DNA of 64,000 nucleotides from Streptomyces lienomycini (lineage in GTDB: Bacteria; Actinomycetota; Actinomycetes; Streptomycetales; Streptomycetaceae), in NCBI RefSeq assembly GCF_027947595.1, contig NZ_CP116257.1:6942001-7006000 (forward strand), read 5' to 3'. How positions within the stretch are numbered: the first letter of the stretch is position 1; each line of letters opens with the position of its first letter. Of this stretch, positions 1 through 7,705 are shown piece by piece. Position numbers and translations under genes: made by a program. Under the pieces are notes generated by a model that was given only the letters and a program-made list of their open reading frames with translations, ran no database searches and was not told the origin of the DNA.

Positions 1-110
1 CTCAGCACCATCCAGTACAGCGGGAAGGCGACGACGACGGCGATCAGCAGCGCGGACACCTCGGCCGCGAGCCGCCACGGACGGCGCACCCGCGCGCGCG
101 GAAGATTCAC
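1..110 (-). CDS. Sugar ABC transporter permease, MalG type (5' end only)
   Basis: Only the first 36 codons lie in the window. The GTG start at 110 overlaps the stop of the upstream permease in a GTGA arrangement, with a GGGAGGAG ribosome site just before it, so translation is probably coupled. The visible residues are a short basic cytoplasmic tail (VNLPRARVRRPWR) and the start of a first membrane helix (LLIAVVVAFPLYWMVL), as in the second inner-membrane subunit of carbohydrate importers. The assignment rests on position after a binding protein and a MalF-type permease. The EAA loop lies outside the window. Confidence 0.8.
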   Translation of the reverse strand, partial: MNLPRARVRRPWRLAAEVSALLIAVVVAFPLYWMVL

Positions 111-1072
111 AGCTCCTCCCCCTGGCGGCGCAGCAGCCGCAGGTAGACCAGCGTCACGGCGAGCAGGATCAGCAGCATGACGACGCCGATCGCGGAGCCG
201 AGGCTGTACTGCGAGGACGCGAAGGCCTTCTGGTAGGCGTAGACGTTCAGGACCATGTTCTGGCCGGCGATGCCGCCGCCGTTCGTCATGACGTAGATCT
301 GGGTGAAGACCTTGAAGTCCCAGATGACCGACTGGATGGTGACGACCACCAGGATCGGCCGGAGCATCGGCGCGAGCACCGAGCGCCAGATCCGCCACTG
401 GGAGGCCCCGTCGAGCGCGGCGGCCTCCAGGACCTCGGACGGCACGGCCCGGATTCCGGCGTAGACGGTCACCATGACGAACGGGAAGGAGCACCAGACC
501 ACTTCGAGCAGGACGAGCAGGAAGGCGCTGTAGCGCCCGTACGTCCACGAGTGGTCGCCGAGGCCCAGCATGCGGTTGACGGGCCCGAAGTCGGGGTCGA
601 ACAGCAGCAGCCAGACCGTCGACCCGGTGACCGCCGGGGTCGCCCACGCACCCAGTCCCGCCAGCATCAGCGCCAGCCGCGGCAGGGCCCGCACCCGGGT
701 GAGCAGCACGGCGAGCGCACACCCGACGGCCAGTGTCGAGACGACACAGGCGGCGGCGAACACCACGGTGGCGAGCAGCACCCGCCAGAACTCGCCGTCC
801 CCGAACAGCTCCGCGTAGTTCCCGAACCCCTGGAAGGTCGCCGGCTCCCCACCGGACACCTGCGCCTGCGTGTACTCCAGGAAGGAGATCAACCCAAGCT
901 GGTAAACGGGGTAGACGAGCAACCCACCGAGGACGACAAGAGCGGGGGCGAGATATATCCAGGGGGTAGCAGAGGAGCGCCCGAAGGGGCGCGGGGAACT
1001 GCGCGAGAGACCACGACGCACCGTAACCCGCCCACGCACCGCACCCTTCGAGCTACCGGGCGCTGCACTCAT
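107..1072 (-). CDS. Sugar ABC transporter permease, MalF type
   Basis: This 321-residue inner-membrane subunit of a carbohydrate (CUT1) importer has about six membrane helices. The EAA loop that contacts the ATPase is visible at EAAALDGASQWRIWRSVLAP, roughly residues 213-232. The ATG at 1072 overlaps the binding-protein stop (ATGA). No ATPase gene is present in the visible part; Streptomyces importers often share the ATPase MsiK, encoded elsewhere. The basic, serine-rich N-terminus (about residues 5-35) is encoded by a dispersed repeat that occurs elsewhere as intergenic DNA, so this tail is probably a recent addition. The substrate cannot be read from the sequence. Confidence 0.88.
   Translation of the reverse strand: MSAAPGSSKGAVRGRVTVRRGLSRSSPRPFGRSSATPWIYLAPALVVLGGLLVYPVYQLGLISFLEYTQAQVSGGEPATFQGFGNYAELFGDGEFWRVLLATVVFAAACVVSTLAVGCALAVLLTRVRALPRLALMLAGLGAWATPAVTGSTVWLLLFDPDFGPVNRMLGLGDHSWTYGRYSAFLLVLLEVVWCSFPFVMVTVYAGIRAVPSEVLEAAALDGASQWRIWRSVLAPMLRPILVVVTIQSVIWDFKVFTQIYVMTNGGGIAGQNMVLNVYAYQKAFASSQYSLGSAIGVVMLLILLAVTLVYLRLLRRQGEEL
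976..1019 (+). repeat. Dispersed Streptomyces repeat, copy inside a coding region
   Basis: A GC-rich element (GCGCCC-GAAGGGGCGC arms, then GGGGAACTGCGCGA) recurs at 5124-5170 in the same orientation, with an identical core of more than 20 bases. I recognise it as a common intergenic repeat of Streptomyces chromosomes. Here it lies inside the 5' part of the permease gene and is translated. Confidence 0.7.
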
Positions 1073-2367
1073 CCGGCGGAGCCAAACGCGTCGTCCATCT
1101 TCTTCGCCGCGTCCCCAGCGGCCGCGCCCACGTCCTTCTTGCCGCTGACCACCTCCTGGAACATCGTCGGCAGCACCTGCGAGGAGTCGATCGTCGCCCA
1201 CGCGGGAGACGCCGGGACGAACTTCGTGCCCGCGGCGAGCGTGTCGACGAACGGCTTCACGAACGGCTCCTTCGCCGCGACCTGCTGCCGTACGTCCGCG
1301 AAGGTCGGCAGGAAGCCCATCGCGTCGAACAGGTCGCCCTGCGCCTCCTTCGACGCGAGCCGCTTCATCAGGTCGACGGCGAGGGTGCGGTGCGAGGTGC
1401 TCTTCAGGACGCCGATGTTGTTGCCGCCCGCGAAGGCGGGAGCGATGGAGCCGGGCTCGACGCCGGGCAGCGGCACGACCGCGTACTTGCCCTTCACCGA
1501 GCCGGCCTCCACGGCCTGGTGGCTGAAGTCGCCGCCGATGGCCATGGCGGCCTTGCCGGCGGCGAAGGCGGTGACGGTGTCGTTGCCGCCCATGCCGGCG
1601 CACTTGGCGGCGGGGCAGTTGTCGTCCCCGAAGAGGGAGGTGTACGCCTCGATGCCCTTGCGGGCGGCGGCGCTGTCGATGGCGGAGGCGTACGAGCCGC
1701 CCTTGCCGGTGGCGAGTTCGCCTCCGTTGGCCCAGATGAAGGGCATGGCGCCGTAGGTGTAGGCGCCGCCGACCGCGATGCCGTAGAGGTCCGGCTCGGC
1801 CTTGCGGACCTGCTGGGCGGCGGACGCCAGTTCGTCGAGCGACTTGGGGGCCTTCAGGCCCAGTTCGTCGAAGACGTCGGTGCGGTAGTAGAGGGCGCGG
1901 ACGCCGACGAAGTAGGGGGCGCCGTAGACCTTTCCGTCCACGGTGACCGACTGGCGGGCGGTGGGGTCGGCGTCCTTGGCCTCGTCCCAGGCCGCGAACT
2001 CCTTCGATATGTCGGCCAGTCCGCCGTCCTTCACGTACCCGGCGGTGTCGGTGTTGCCGAACTCGATGACGTCGGGCGCGCTCTTCGGGTCGTTGAAGGC
2101 GGCCTTGATGCGCTGGGCGCGGGTCTCGACCGGGATGTACTCCACGGTGACCTTCGTGTCCTCGTGCGCCTTCTCGAAGCCGGCGAGGACCGCGTCGACG
2201 GCCTTCTCCTTCGGCTTGTTGTTGACCTCCTGGAACAGCCAGACGCGCAGCGTGCCGCTCTTCTCGTCCTCGCCGGAGGAGGAGTTGTCGGACGTCTGGG
2301 GTGCGCAGGCCGTCGCGGCGACGACGGCCGCGGCCAGCAGTACGGCCAGGCGGGGGGCGAGCTTCAT
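1069..2367 (-). CDS. Sugar ABC transporter substrate-binding lipoprotein
   Basis: This 432-residue extracellular solute-binding protein (family 1) opens the operon. The signal peptide MKLAPRLAVLLAAAVVAATAC ends in a lipobox-like ATAC, so the mature protein should be anchored to the membrane outer face by a diacylated Cys. Family-typical features include the TLRVWLFQE strand after the linker and a C-terminal FQEVVSGKKDVGAAAGDAAKKMDDAF helix. The ATG at 2367 is chosen because GGAGGAAAG precedes it at ideal distance and because it makes a proper signal peptide; an in-frame extension to 2463 would read through the promoter and operators. The permeases follow with four-base overlaps. The ligand is probably an oligosaccharide. 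Confidence 0.88.
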   Translation of the reverse strand: MKLAPRLAVLLAAAVVAATACAPQTSDNSSSGEDEKSGTLRVWLFQEVNNKPKEKAVDAVLAGFEKAHEDTKVTVEYIPVETRAQRIKAAFNDPKSAPDVIEFGNTDTAGYVKDGGLADISKEFAAWDEAKDADPTARQSVTVDGKVYGAPYFVGVRALYYRTDVFDELGLKAPKSLDELASAAQQVRKAEPDLYGIAVGGAYTYGAMPFIWANGGELATGKGGSYASAIDSAAARKGIEAYTSLFGDDNCPAAKCAGMGGNDTVTAFAAGKAAMAIGGDFSHQAVEAGSVKGKYAVVPLPGVEPGSIAPAFAGGNNIGVLKSTSHRTLAVDLMKRLASKEAQGDLFDAMGFLPTFADVRQQVAAKEPFVKPFVDTLAAGTKFVPASPAWATIDSSQVLPTMFQEVVSGKKDVGAAAGDAAKKMDDAFGSAG

Positions 2368-2390
2368 GGAGTCTTTCCTCCGGGCGTGCG

Positions 2391-2405
2391 TTGCAACATA
2401 TGCAA
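2391..2405. promoter_or_regulatory. Palindromic candidate operator in the ABC-operon leader
   Basis: TTGCA-ACATA-TGCAA is an interrupted palindrome with perfect 5-base arms. It lies 24 bases upstream of the binding-protein start and downstream of the predicted transcription start, a position typical of LacI/ROK-type repressor sites on sugar operons. The binding protein is not known. Confidence 0.5.
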
Positions 2406-2434
2406 TGACGGTTTCGCTCTGCACAACACCCAGG

Positions 2435-2463
2435 AGCGTAGGGAGACATGAACCTGTCCACAA
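2435..2463 (-). promoter_or_regulatory. Predicted promoter of the sugar ABC operon
   Basis: On the minus strand TTGTGG (2463-2458) and TACGCT (2440-2435) are separated by 17 bases, a fair match to the housekeeping promoter. Transcription would begin near 2428, about 60 bases before the ATG. Confidence 0.5.
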
Positions 2464-2478
2464 GAGGTCTGAACCAGT
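2463..2478. promoter_or_regulatory. DasR (dre)-like site upstream of the -35 box
   Basis: Read on the minus strand the 16 bases are ACTGGTTCAGACCTCT. Against the DasR element as I recall it (ACTGGTCTAGACCACT) 13 of 16 positions agree. The site abuts the -35 hexamer, so binding could affect the promoter. If real, the importer would belong to the N-acetylglucosamine/chitin regulon. Confidence 0.4.
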
Positions 2479-2511
2479 TCGTAAACCTCTTTGTTAACCA
2501 GCCCTGACGCA

Positions 2512-2555
2512 CGAAGGCCCCCGGAGTGCGCGCGGGCACACTCCGGGGGCCTTCG
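2512..2555 (-). terminator. Strong hairpin terminator
   Basis: Perfect 17-base arms (2512-2528 and 2539-2555, CGAAGGCCCCCGGAGTG and its complement) enclose a 10-base loop. It lies just past the stop of the leftward DUF3039 gene and insulates the ABC operon promoter. Confidence 0.85.
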
Positions 2556-2588
2556 GGAAGATCTGTAAGGGCCGTACGGGCAGAAGCG

Positions 2589-2873
2589 CTACTTCTTGTC
2601 GCCGCCCTTGCCCTCGTCCCCGCCGCCGTTCATGGACTCGTAGATCTCCTTGCACATGGGGCAGACGGGGTACTTCTTCGGGTCGCGGCCCGGCACCCAG
2701 ACCTTGCCGCACAGCGCCACGACGGGGGTGCCGTCGAGGGCGCTCGCCATGATCTTGTCCTTCTGGACGTAATGCGCGAAGCGCTCGTGATCGCCGTCGC
2801 CGTGGGACGTCTGCGGCGTCGGCTCGACGAGGGTTCCCGTACCTGTCCCGCGCTCGGGCTCGAGAGTGCTCAT
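2589..2873 (-). CDS. DUF3039 family small protein with possible zinc site
   Basis: This acidic 94-residue protein has a conserved body (DHERFAHYVQKDKIMASALDGTPVVALCGKVWVP...CPMCKEIYESM) that I recognise as the actinobacterial DUF3039 family. The LCGK cysteine and the CPMC pair, with nearby His, could form a zinc ribbon. No function is established. An ATG at 2882 would add three residues; MSTLEPE is taken as the start from recalled orthologues, and neither start has a strong ribosome site. A strong terminator follows. Confidence 0.82.
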   Translation of the reverse strand: MSTLEPERGTGTGTLVEPTPQTSHGDGDHERFAHYVQKDKIMASALDGTPVVALCGKVWVPGRDPKKYPVCPMCKEIYESMNGGGDEGKGGDKK

Positions 2874-2903
2874 AACCGTCAAGGGTACTGAAGCTCACCC
2901 GCT

Positions 2904-3476
2904 TCAGTTGAGCGACGGGTCGTCCGGATACGTCGCCACCATCGCCAGGTCGCCCCGCTGCCGGCGCAGGACCTCGCGCCACAGTCGCTCCGGGAACGGC
3001 GAGGACACGTCACCGGGCTCGGACTCGACCACGTACCAGGCGCCCTCGGTCAGTTCGTCCTCCAGCTGGCCGGGGCCCCAGCCCGCGTACCCGGCGAAGA
3101 TCCGCAGGGCGCCCACGGCGGGCGCCAGCAGCTCCGGGGGCGCCTCCAGGTCGACCAGGCCGATCGCGCCGTGCACCCGGCGCCAGCCCAGCGGTGCCCG
3201 CTCGCCCGACGCCCCGCCGGGGACGACGGCGACGCCGAGCGCGGAGTCCAGCGAGACCGGGCCGCCCTGGAAGACGACGCCCGGCTCGCCGGCCAGGTCC
3301 GCCCAGTCCTCCAGGATGTCGCCCACGTCGACCGGTGTGGGGCGGTTGAGGACGACACCGAGGGAGCCCTCCTCGTCGTGGTCGAGGAGGAGCACCACCG
3401 CACGCTCGAAGTTCGGGTCCGCCAGGGCGGGCGTTGCCACGAGCAGCCGCCCCGTGAGCGAGGACACCTCGGTCAT
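2904..3476 (-). CDS. YqgE/AlgH family protein (DUF179)
   Basis: This 190-residue cytoplasmic protein contains the family signature GRLLVATPALADPNFERAVVLLLDHDEEGSLGVVLNRP, then FQGGPV and a central RIFAGYAGWGPGQLEDEL. The molecular role of the family is unclear; in pseudomonads the homologue is called a transcriptional regulator of alginate. Length fits the family. An ATG three codons upstream (3485) is possible, and the GGAGG at about 3505 is far from either start. The gene is divergent from murA. Confidence 0.88.
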   Translation of the reverse strand: MTEVSSLTGRLLVATPALADPNFERAVVLLLDHDEEGSLGVVLNRPTPVDVGDILEDWADLAGEPGVVFQGGPVSLDSALGVAVVPGGASGERAPLGWRRVHGAIGLVDLEAPPELLAPAVGALRIFAGYAGWGPGQLEDELTEGAWYVVESEPGDVSSPFPERLWREVLRRQRGDLAMVATYPDDPSLN

Positions 3477-3626
3477 GCCAGACATGATCCCGCATGTTCC
3501 CCTCCGGTGGGGAGGCAATCGGAGGCACGGGAGTGAACACGCACCCGCGCACGCTCCTCGGCCGTGACCCCGCGTACGCGCCGATGAACACCGCGTGTTG
3601 TGACAAATCCATGACGTTGCCGGACC

Positions 3627-3640
3627 GTGCGCAGGCGCAC
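3627..3640. promoter_or_regulatory. Inverted repeat upstream of murA
   Basis: GTGCGC-AG-GCGCAC is a perfect short palindrome about 70 bases before the murA start, within the only non-coding stretch between the divergent yqgE-like gene and murA. It may be an operator or a small RNA stem. No protein is implicated. Confidence 0.3.
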
Positions 3641-3709
3641 TGAAGGGGGGTACAAGACGATTACCCTTTCCCTTCTGGCCCCTGCCCAACCCCACGGAAC
3701 GCGAGATTC

Positions 3710-5056
3710 ATGACCGTCAACGGCGCTGATGACGTACTCCTTGTCCACGGCGGAACCCCGCTGGAGGGCGAGATCCGGGTCCGCGGTGCGAAGAACCTCG
3801 TGCCGAAGGCCATGGTGGCCGCCCTGCTGGGCAGTGCGCCGAGCCGGCTGCGCAACGTGCCGGACATCCGCGACGTGCGGGTCGTACGCGGACTGCTGCA
3901 GCTGCACGGGGTGACCGTCCGTCCGGGCGAGGAGCCCGGCGAGCTGGTGATGGACCCGACCCACGTGGAGAGCGCGAACGTCGCCGACATCGATGCCCAC
4001 GCGGGCTCGTCGCGCATCCCGATCCTGTTCTGCGGCCCGCTGCTGCACCGCCTCGGGCACGCCTTCATCCCGGGTCTGGGCGGCTGCGACATCGGCGGCC
4101 GGCCCATCGACTTCCACTTCGACGTGCTGCGGCAGTTCGGGGCGACGATCGAGAAGCGGGCGGACGGCCAGTACCTGGAGGCTCCGCAGCGGCTGCGCGG
4201 TACGAAGATCAACCTGCCGTACCCGTCCGTCGGCGCGACCGAGCAGGTGCTGCTGACGGCCGTGCTGGCCGAGGGCGTCACGGAGCTGTCCAACGCGGCC
4301 GTCGAACCGGAGATCGAGGACCTGATCTGCGTCCTGCAGAAAATGGGCGCGATCATCGCGATGGACACCGACCGCACGATCCGCATCACGGGCGTGGACG
4401 AGCTGGGCGGTTACACCCACCGTGCCCTCTCGGACCGCCTGGAGGCCGCCTCCTGGGCCTCGGCGGCGCTGGCCACCGAGGGCAACATCTATGTCCGCGG
4501 CGCCCAGCAGCGCTCGATGATGACGTTCCTGAACACCTTCCGGAAGGTGGGCGGCGCGTTCGAGATCGACGACGAGGGCATCCGCTTCTGGCACCCGGGC
4601 GGGCGGCTGAAGTCCATCGCCCTGGAGACGGACGTGCACCCCGGCTTCCAGACGGACTGGCAGCAGCCCCTGGTGGTGGCCCTGACGCAGGCCACGGGGC
4701 TGTCCATCGTCCACGAGACGGTGTACGAGTCCCGGCTGGGCTTCACCTCGGCGCTCAACCAGATGGGCGCCCACATCCAGCTCTACCGCGAGTGCCTCGG
4801 CGGCTCGGACTGCCGCTTCGGCCAGCGCAACTTCCTGCACTCGGCCGTCGTCTCCGGCCCGACCAAGCTGGAGGGCGCCGACCTGGTCATCCCCGACCTG
4901 CGCGGCGGCTTCTCGTACCTGATCGCCGCCCTCGCGGCCCAGGGCACCTCCCGGGTCCACGGCATCGACCTGATCAACCGGGGCTACGAGAACTTCATGG
5001 ACAAGCTCGTCGAGCTGGGCGCGAAGGTCGAGCTTCCGGGCAAGGCCCTGGGCTGA
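3710..5056 (+). CDS. murA: UDP-N-acetylglucosamine 1-carboxyvinyltransferase
   Basis: This 448-residue cytosolic enzyme transfers enolpyruvate from PEP to UDP-GlcNAc, the first committed step of peptidoglycan synthesis. The substrate-binding Lys-Asn pair is K28-N29 (RGAKNLVPKA). The catalytic loop reads GGCDIGGRPID with Cys126 present, so the protein has the cysteine that fosfomycin alkylates, unlike mycobacterial MurA. The chain runs to the usual family length and ends in the conserved RGGFSYLIAALAAQG and GYENFMDKLVELGA segments. The ATG at 3710 has only a weak ribosome site. It is monocistronic and followed by a strong terminator. Confidence 0.96.
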   Translation: MTVNGADDVLLVHGGTPLEGEIRVRGAKNLVPKAMVAALLGSAPSRLRNVPDIRDVRVVRGLLQLHGVTVRPGEEPGELVMDPTHVESANVADIDAHAGSSRIPILFCGPLLHRLGHAFIPGLGGCDIGGRPIDFHFDVLRQFGATIEKRADGQYLEAPQRLRGTKINLPYPSVGATEQVLLTAVLAEGVTELSNAAVEPEIEDLICVLQKMGAIIAMDTDRTIRITGVDELGGYTHRALSDRLEAASWASAALATEGNIYVRGAQQRSMMTFLNTFRKVGGAFEIDDEGIRFWHPGGRLKSIALETDVHPGFQTDWQQPLVVALTQATGLSIVHETVYESRLGFTSALNQMGAHIQLYRECLGGSDCRFGQRNFLHSAVVSGPTKLEGADLVIPDLRGGFSYLIAALAAQGTSRVHGIDLINRGYENFMDKLVELGAKVELPGKALG

Positions 5057-5071
5057 CACACGCAGACACGC

Positions 5072-5111
5072 CGATGGGGCGGTCACCCGAACCCGGGTGA
5101 CCGCCCCATCG
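5072..5111 (+). terminator. murA terminator
   Basis: Perfect 18-base arms (5072-5089 and 5094-5111, CGATGGGGCGGTCACCCG and complement) enclose an AACC loop, beginning 15 bases after the murA stop. There is no T tract, as is usual in Streptomyces. It may also stop leftward transcripts from hupA. Confidence 0.88.
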
Positions 5112-5123
5112 GCATGGCGAGGT

Positions 5124-5170
5124 GCGCCCCGCAAGGGGCGCGGGGAACTGCGCGACCAGCCACAACGGGC
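5124..5170 (+). repeat. Dispersed Streptomyces repeat, intergenic copy
   Basis: This is the second copy of the element seen at 976-1019: GCGCCCCGCAAGGGGCGC forms a stem, followed by GGGGAACTGCGCGACCAGCCAC. It lies between the murA terminator and the end of hupA, the kind of place where these repeats normally sit. Confidence 0.7.
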
Positions 5171-5239
5171 CCGCGGCCGCGAAACGACCGCATCCCGAAC
5201 GAACGGTCCGCGCAGTCCCCGGCACTCCGAGCGGAGCGC

Positions 5240-5521
5240 CTACTTGCCCTTGGCGGCTTCCTTGAGCTTGGAGCCCGCCGAGACCTTGACGCTGTAGCCG
5301 GCCGGAATCTGGATCGGCTCGCCGGTCTGCGGGTTGCGGGCGGTGCGAGCGGCACGGTGGGTGCGCTCGAAGGTCAGGAAGCCGGGGATCGTGACCTTCT
5401 CGTCGCCCTTGGAGACGATGTCGCCGACAACCTCGGCGAACGCGGCCAGCACGGCGTCGGCGTCCTTGCGGGTCACCTCGGCGCGGTCGGCCAGCGCGGC
5501 CACCAGCTCACTGCGGTTCAT
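5240..5521 (-). CDS. hupA: DNA-binding protein HU
   Basis: This 93-residue nucleoid protein binds and bends DNA without strong sequence preference as a dimer. The classic fold is visible: MNRSELVAALADRAEVT helices, the GDEKVTIPGFLTFERTHRAARTARNPQTGEPIQIPAGYSVKVSAGSKLKEA body with the DNA-clamping arm around RNPQTG. It is the short, single-domain type, lacking the lysine-rich tail of the second streptomycete HU protein (HupS). A GGGAG ribosome site precedes the ATG. Confidence 0.95.
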   Translation of the reverse strand: MNRSELVAALADRAEVTRKDADAVLAAFAEVVGDIVSKGDEKVTIPGFLTFERTHRAARTARNPQTGEPIQIPAGYSVKVSAGSKLKEAAKGK

Positions 5522-5871
5522 GTTGTTACTCCCGTGTTCTACTTGCCGTTGAGGCGTGCCACGCGGCGGAGCCGCATGTTGGGCACAGCGATGCCGATGC
5601 TGCCAGGGCCCTCGGACACTCCCCGGACCCGGGTCGGTCGTCAGACCCTCGCGCCCAGGGAGGCATCCTGCCTCCACCTGCGGCGGTAAAGCCAATCCGG
5701 CACCCCCGGGAGCCGTGCGAACACCCTTGGGAGTCACACGACGAGGGCCTGAGCCTTGCGCAACCCTAGAGGGCGATCCGAGGCCCGACATCCCGCGACG
5801 CGCCGGAGCGGCGGCCCGCCGTGGTGATCCTCACCACCACGCCACGGACCGCCTTCCCCGGCCGGGGGAAC
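5522..5871. other. Intergenic region upstream of hupA
   Basis: This 350-base stretch has no convincing gene. It should carry the hupA promoter (minus strand) and the 3' end of the malic-enzyme transcript. A minus-strand reading frame of 12 codons (5577-5539, MRLRRVARLNGK), extendable to 26 codons from a GTG at 5619, ends 17 bases before the hupA start; it lacks a good ribosome site. No strong hairpin or repeat was seen. Confidence 0.5.
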
Positions 5872-7287
5872 CTACGCCACCACTCCGGCGGCCTTCGCCG
5901 CCTCCCGCACGGCGCCCGCGACGGCACCGGCGACCTTGTCGTTGAAGACGCTGGGAATGATGTAGTTCGGGTTGATCTCGTCCTCGGTCACCACGTCCGC
6001 GAGGGCGTGCGCGGCGGCGAGCATCATCTCGGTGTTCACGGTGCGGGACTGGGCGTCCAGCAGACCGCGGAAGACACCCGGGAAGACCAGCACGTTGTTG
6101 ATCTGGTTCGGGAAGTCGGAGCGGCCGGTGGCGACGACGGCGGCCGTCTCCCGGGCGATCGCCGGGTCGACCTCCGGGTCGGGGTTCGCGAGCGCGAACA
6201 CGATCGCGCCCTCGGCCATGGCGGCCACGTCCGCGCCGTCGAGGACGTTGGGGGCGGAGACGCCGATGAAGACGTCCGCGCCGTGCACGGCCTCCTTGAG
6301 GGTGCCGGTGAGGCCCTCCGGGTTGGTGTTGTCGGCGATCCAGCGCAGCGCCGACTCCGGGGCGGCGTCGACCAGGTCGGCGCGGCCCGCGTGCACGACG
6401 CCGTGGATGTCGGCGACGACGGCGTTCTTCACACCGGCGGCGAGCAGCAGCTTCAGGATGGCCGTACCGGCGGCGCCGGCACCGGACATGACGACCCGTA
6501 CGTTCTCGATGCCCTTGCCCACCACGCGCAGGGCGTTGGTGAGGGCGGCGAGGACGACGATGGCGGTGCCGTGCTGGTCGTCGTGGAAGACGGGGATGTC
6601 GAGGGCCTCGCGCAGCCGGGCCTCGATCTCGAAGCAGCGGGGGGCGGAGATGTCCTCCAGGTTGATGCCGGCGAAGCCCGGGGCGATGGCCTTGACGATC
6701 TCGACGATCGCGTCGGTGTCCTGGGTGTCCAGGCAGATCGGCCAGGCGTCGATACCGGCGAACCGCTTGAACAGGGCCGCCTTGCCCTCCATCACCGGCA
6801 GCGCGGCCTTCGGGCCGATGTTGCCGAGGCCCAGCACGGCGGAACCGTCCGTCACGACCGCAACCGAGTTGCGCTTGATGGTGAGGCGGCGGGCGTCCTC
6901 GGGGTTCTCGGCGATCGCCATGCAGACGCGGGCCACGCCCGGCGTGTACACCATGGACAGGTCGTCGCGGTTGCGGATGGGGTGCTTCGACGCCATCTCG
7001 ATCTTGCCGCCGAGGTGCATGAGGAAGGTACGGTCCGAGACCTTGCCCAGGCTGACGCCCTCGATGCCCCGCAGCTGCTCCACGATCTCCTCGGCGTGGG
7101 AGGTCGAGCCGGCCGCGATGGTGACGTCGATACGGAGCTTGTCGTGGCCGGAGGCCGTGACGTCGAGGCCGGTGACCGAGCCGCCCGCGGACTCCACCGC
7201 CGTGGTGAGCTGCGAGACGGCTGTTCCGCCGGCGGGCACCTCCAGTCGGACCGTCATCGAGTAGGAGACGCTGGGCGCCGTTGCCAT
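5872..7287 (-). CDS. NAD-type malic enzyme with N-terminal ACT domain
   Basis: This 471-residue enzyme should convert malate to pyruvate and CO2 with reduction of NAD(P), linking the TCA cycle to pyruvate. Residues 10-85 form an ACT-like regulatory domain (SYSMTVRLEVPAGG...VTIAAGSTSHAEEIVEQL). The malic domain follows with the YTPGVARVC tyrosine, the lysine in NIGPKAALPVMEGK and metal ligands in INLEDISAPRCFEIE and FHDDQHGTA. The Rossmann domain has GAGAAGTA. It lacks the phosphotransacetylase domain of MaeB-type enzymes. Cofactor choice (NAD rather than NADP) is inferred from recalled Streptomyces orthologues. AGAGGAAG precedes the ATG. Confidence 0.9.
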   Translation of the reverse strand: MATAPSVSYSMTVRLEVPAGGTAVSQLTTAVESAGGSVTGLDVTASGHDKLRIDVTIAAGSTSHAEEIVEQLRGIEGVSLGKVSDRTFLMHLGGKIEMASKHPIRNRDDLSMVYTPGVARVCMAIAENPEDARRLTIKRNSVAVVTDGSAVLGLGNIGPKAALPVMEGKAALFKRFAGIDAWPICLDTQDTDAIVEIVKAIAPGFAGINLEDISAPRCFEIEARLREALDIPVFHDDQHGTAIVVLAALTNALRVVGKGIENVRVVMSGAGAAGTAILKLLLAAGVKNAVVADIHGVVHAGRADLVDAAPESALRWIADNTNPEGLTGTLKEAVHGADVFIGVSAPNVLDGADVAAMAEGAIVFALANPDPEVDPAIARETAAVVATGRSDFPNQINNVLVFPGVFRGLLDAQSRTVNTEMMLAAAHALADVVTEDEINPNYIIPSVFNDKVAGAVAGAVREAAKAAGVVA

Positions 7288-7705
7288 GGCCGACTTCCTC
7301 TGCTTTCACCGTGTAACTGGGTTGTGCCGTCCGATCGTCGCACCTACCACTGAGTACGCGGTAGCCGCCCCGGATTGCGAACTTTTTGTTCGCGCCGATT
7401 TCGGAAAACGACTTCCACCATACGAGAAGTAGCCCGTCGGGGGAAGGGGGCACCGGAAGAAACGGAGGCGACGCGGTCCGGTCGGCGGACGGTCGCGGAA
7501 GGAACCCGCGGGACGGGAATTGTCTTGCGGGGATCGTTTGTTACCTTGGACGTGGCACCGGCTCGATCCAAGCCCCCGGGCCCAACCATCGTCGCTACGA
7601 GCGACCACTTGCCGCGAGGCGAGCATGGCGGGTCGGTGCCACCTAAACGAAGACGAGAGGCCCGCGCCGTTCGACGGCGCGGGCCTCTCGCACACCCGGA
7701 CGCGC
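7288..7705. other. Intergenic region between malic enzyme and helicase
   Basis: This 418-base stretch holds the malic-enzyme promoter region, the helicase terminator at its right end and no convincing gene. At 7377-7393 GCGAAC-TTTTT-GTTCGC is a perfect 6-base inverted repeat about 90-105 bases upstream of the malic-enzyme start, a possible operator. The plus-strand sequence around 7530-7620 (TTGTTACCTTGGACGTGG) resembles a promoter but leads into no recognisable gene. Confidence 0.45.
7654..7690 (-). terminator. Helicase gene terminator
   Basis: CGAGAGGCCCGCGCCG and its exact complement surround a five-base TTCGA loop, beginning 16 bases past the stop of the leftward helicase gene. Confidence 0.88.

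Noticed and set aside
1073..2539. Very long open frame extending upstream from the MalF-type permease through the whole binding-protein gene
   Set aside because: It is an antisense-like shadow in another frame of the binding-protein gene, with Arg-rich nonsense composition. The ATG at 1072 with stop overlap gives a normal permease.
7520..7660. A small plus-strand gene between the malic enzyme and the helicase
   Set aside because: Open frames here run into the helicase terminator or the antisense of the helicase gene and have no ribosome site or recognisable protein.
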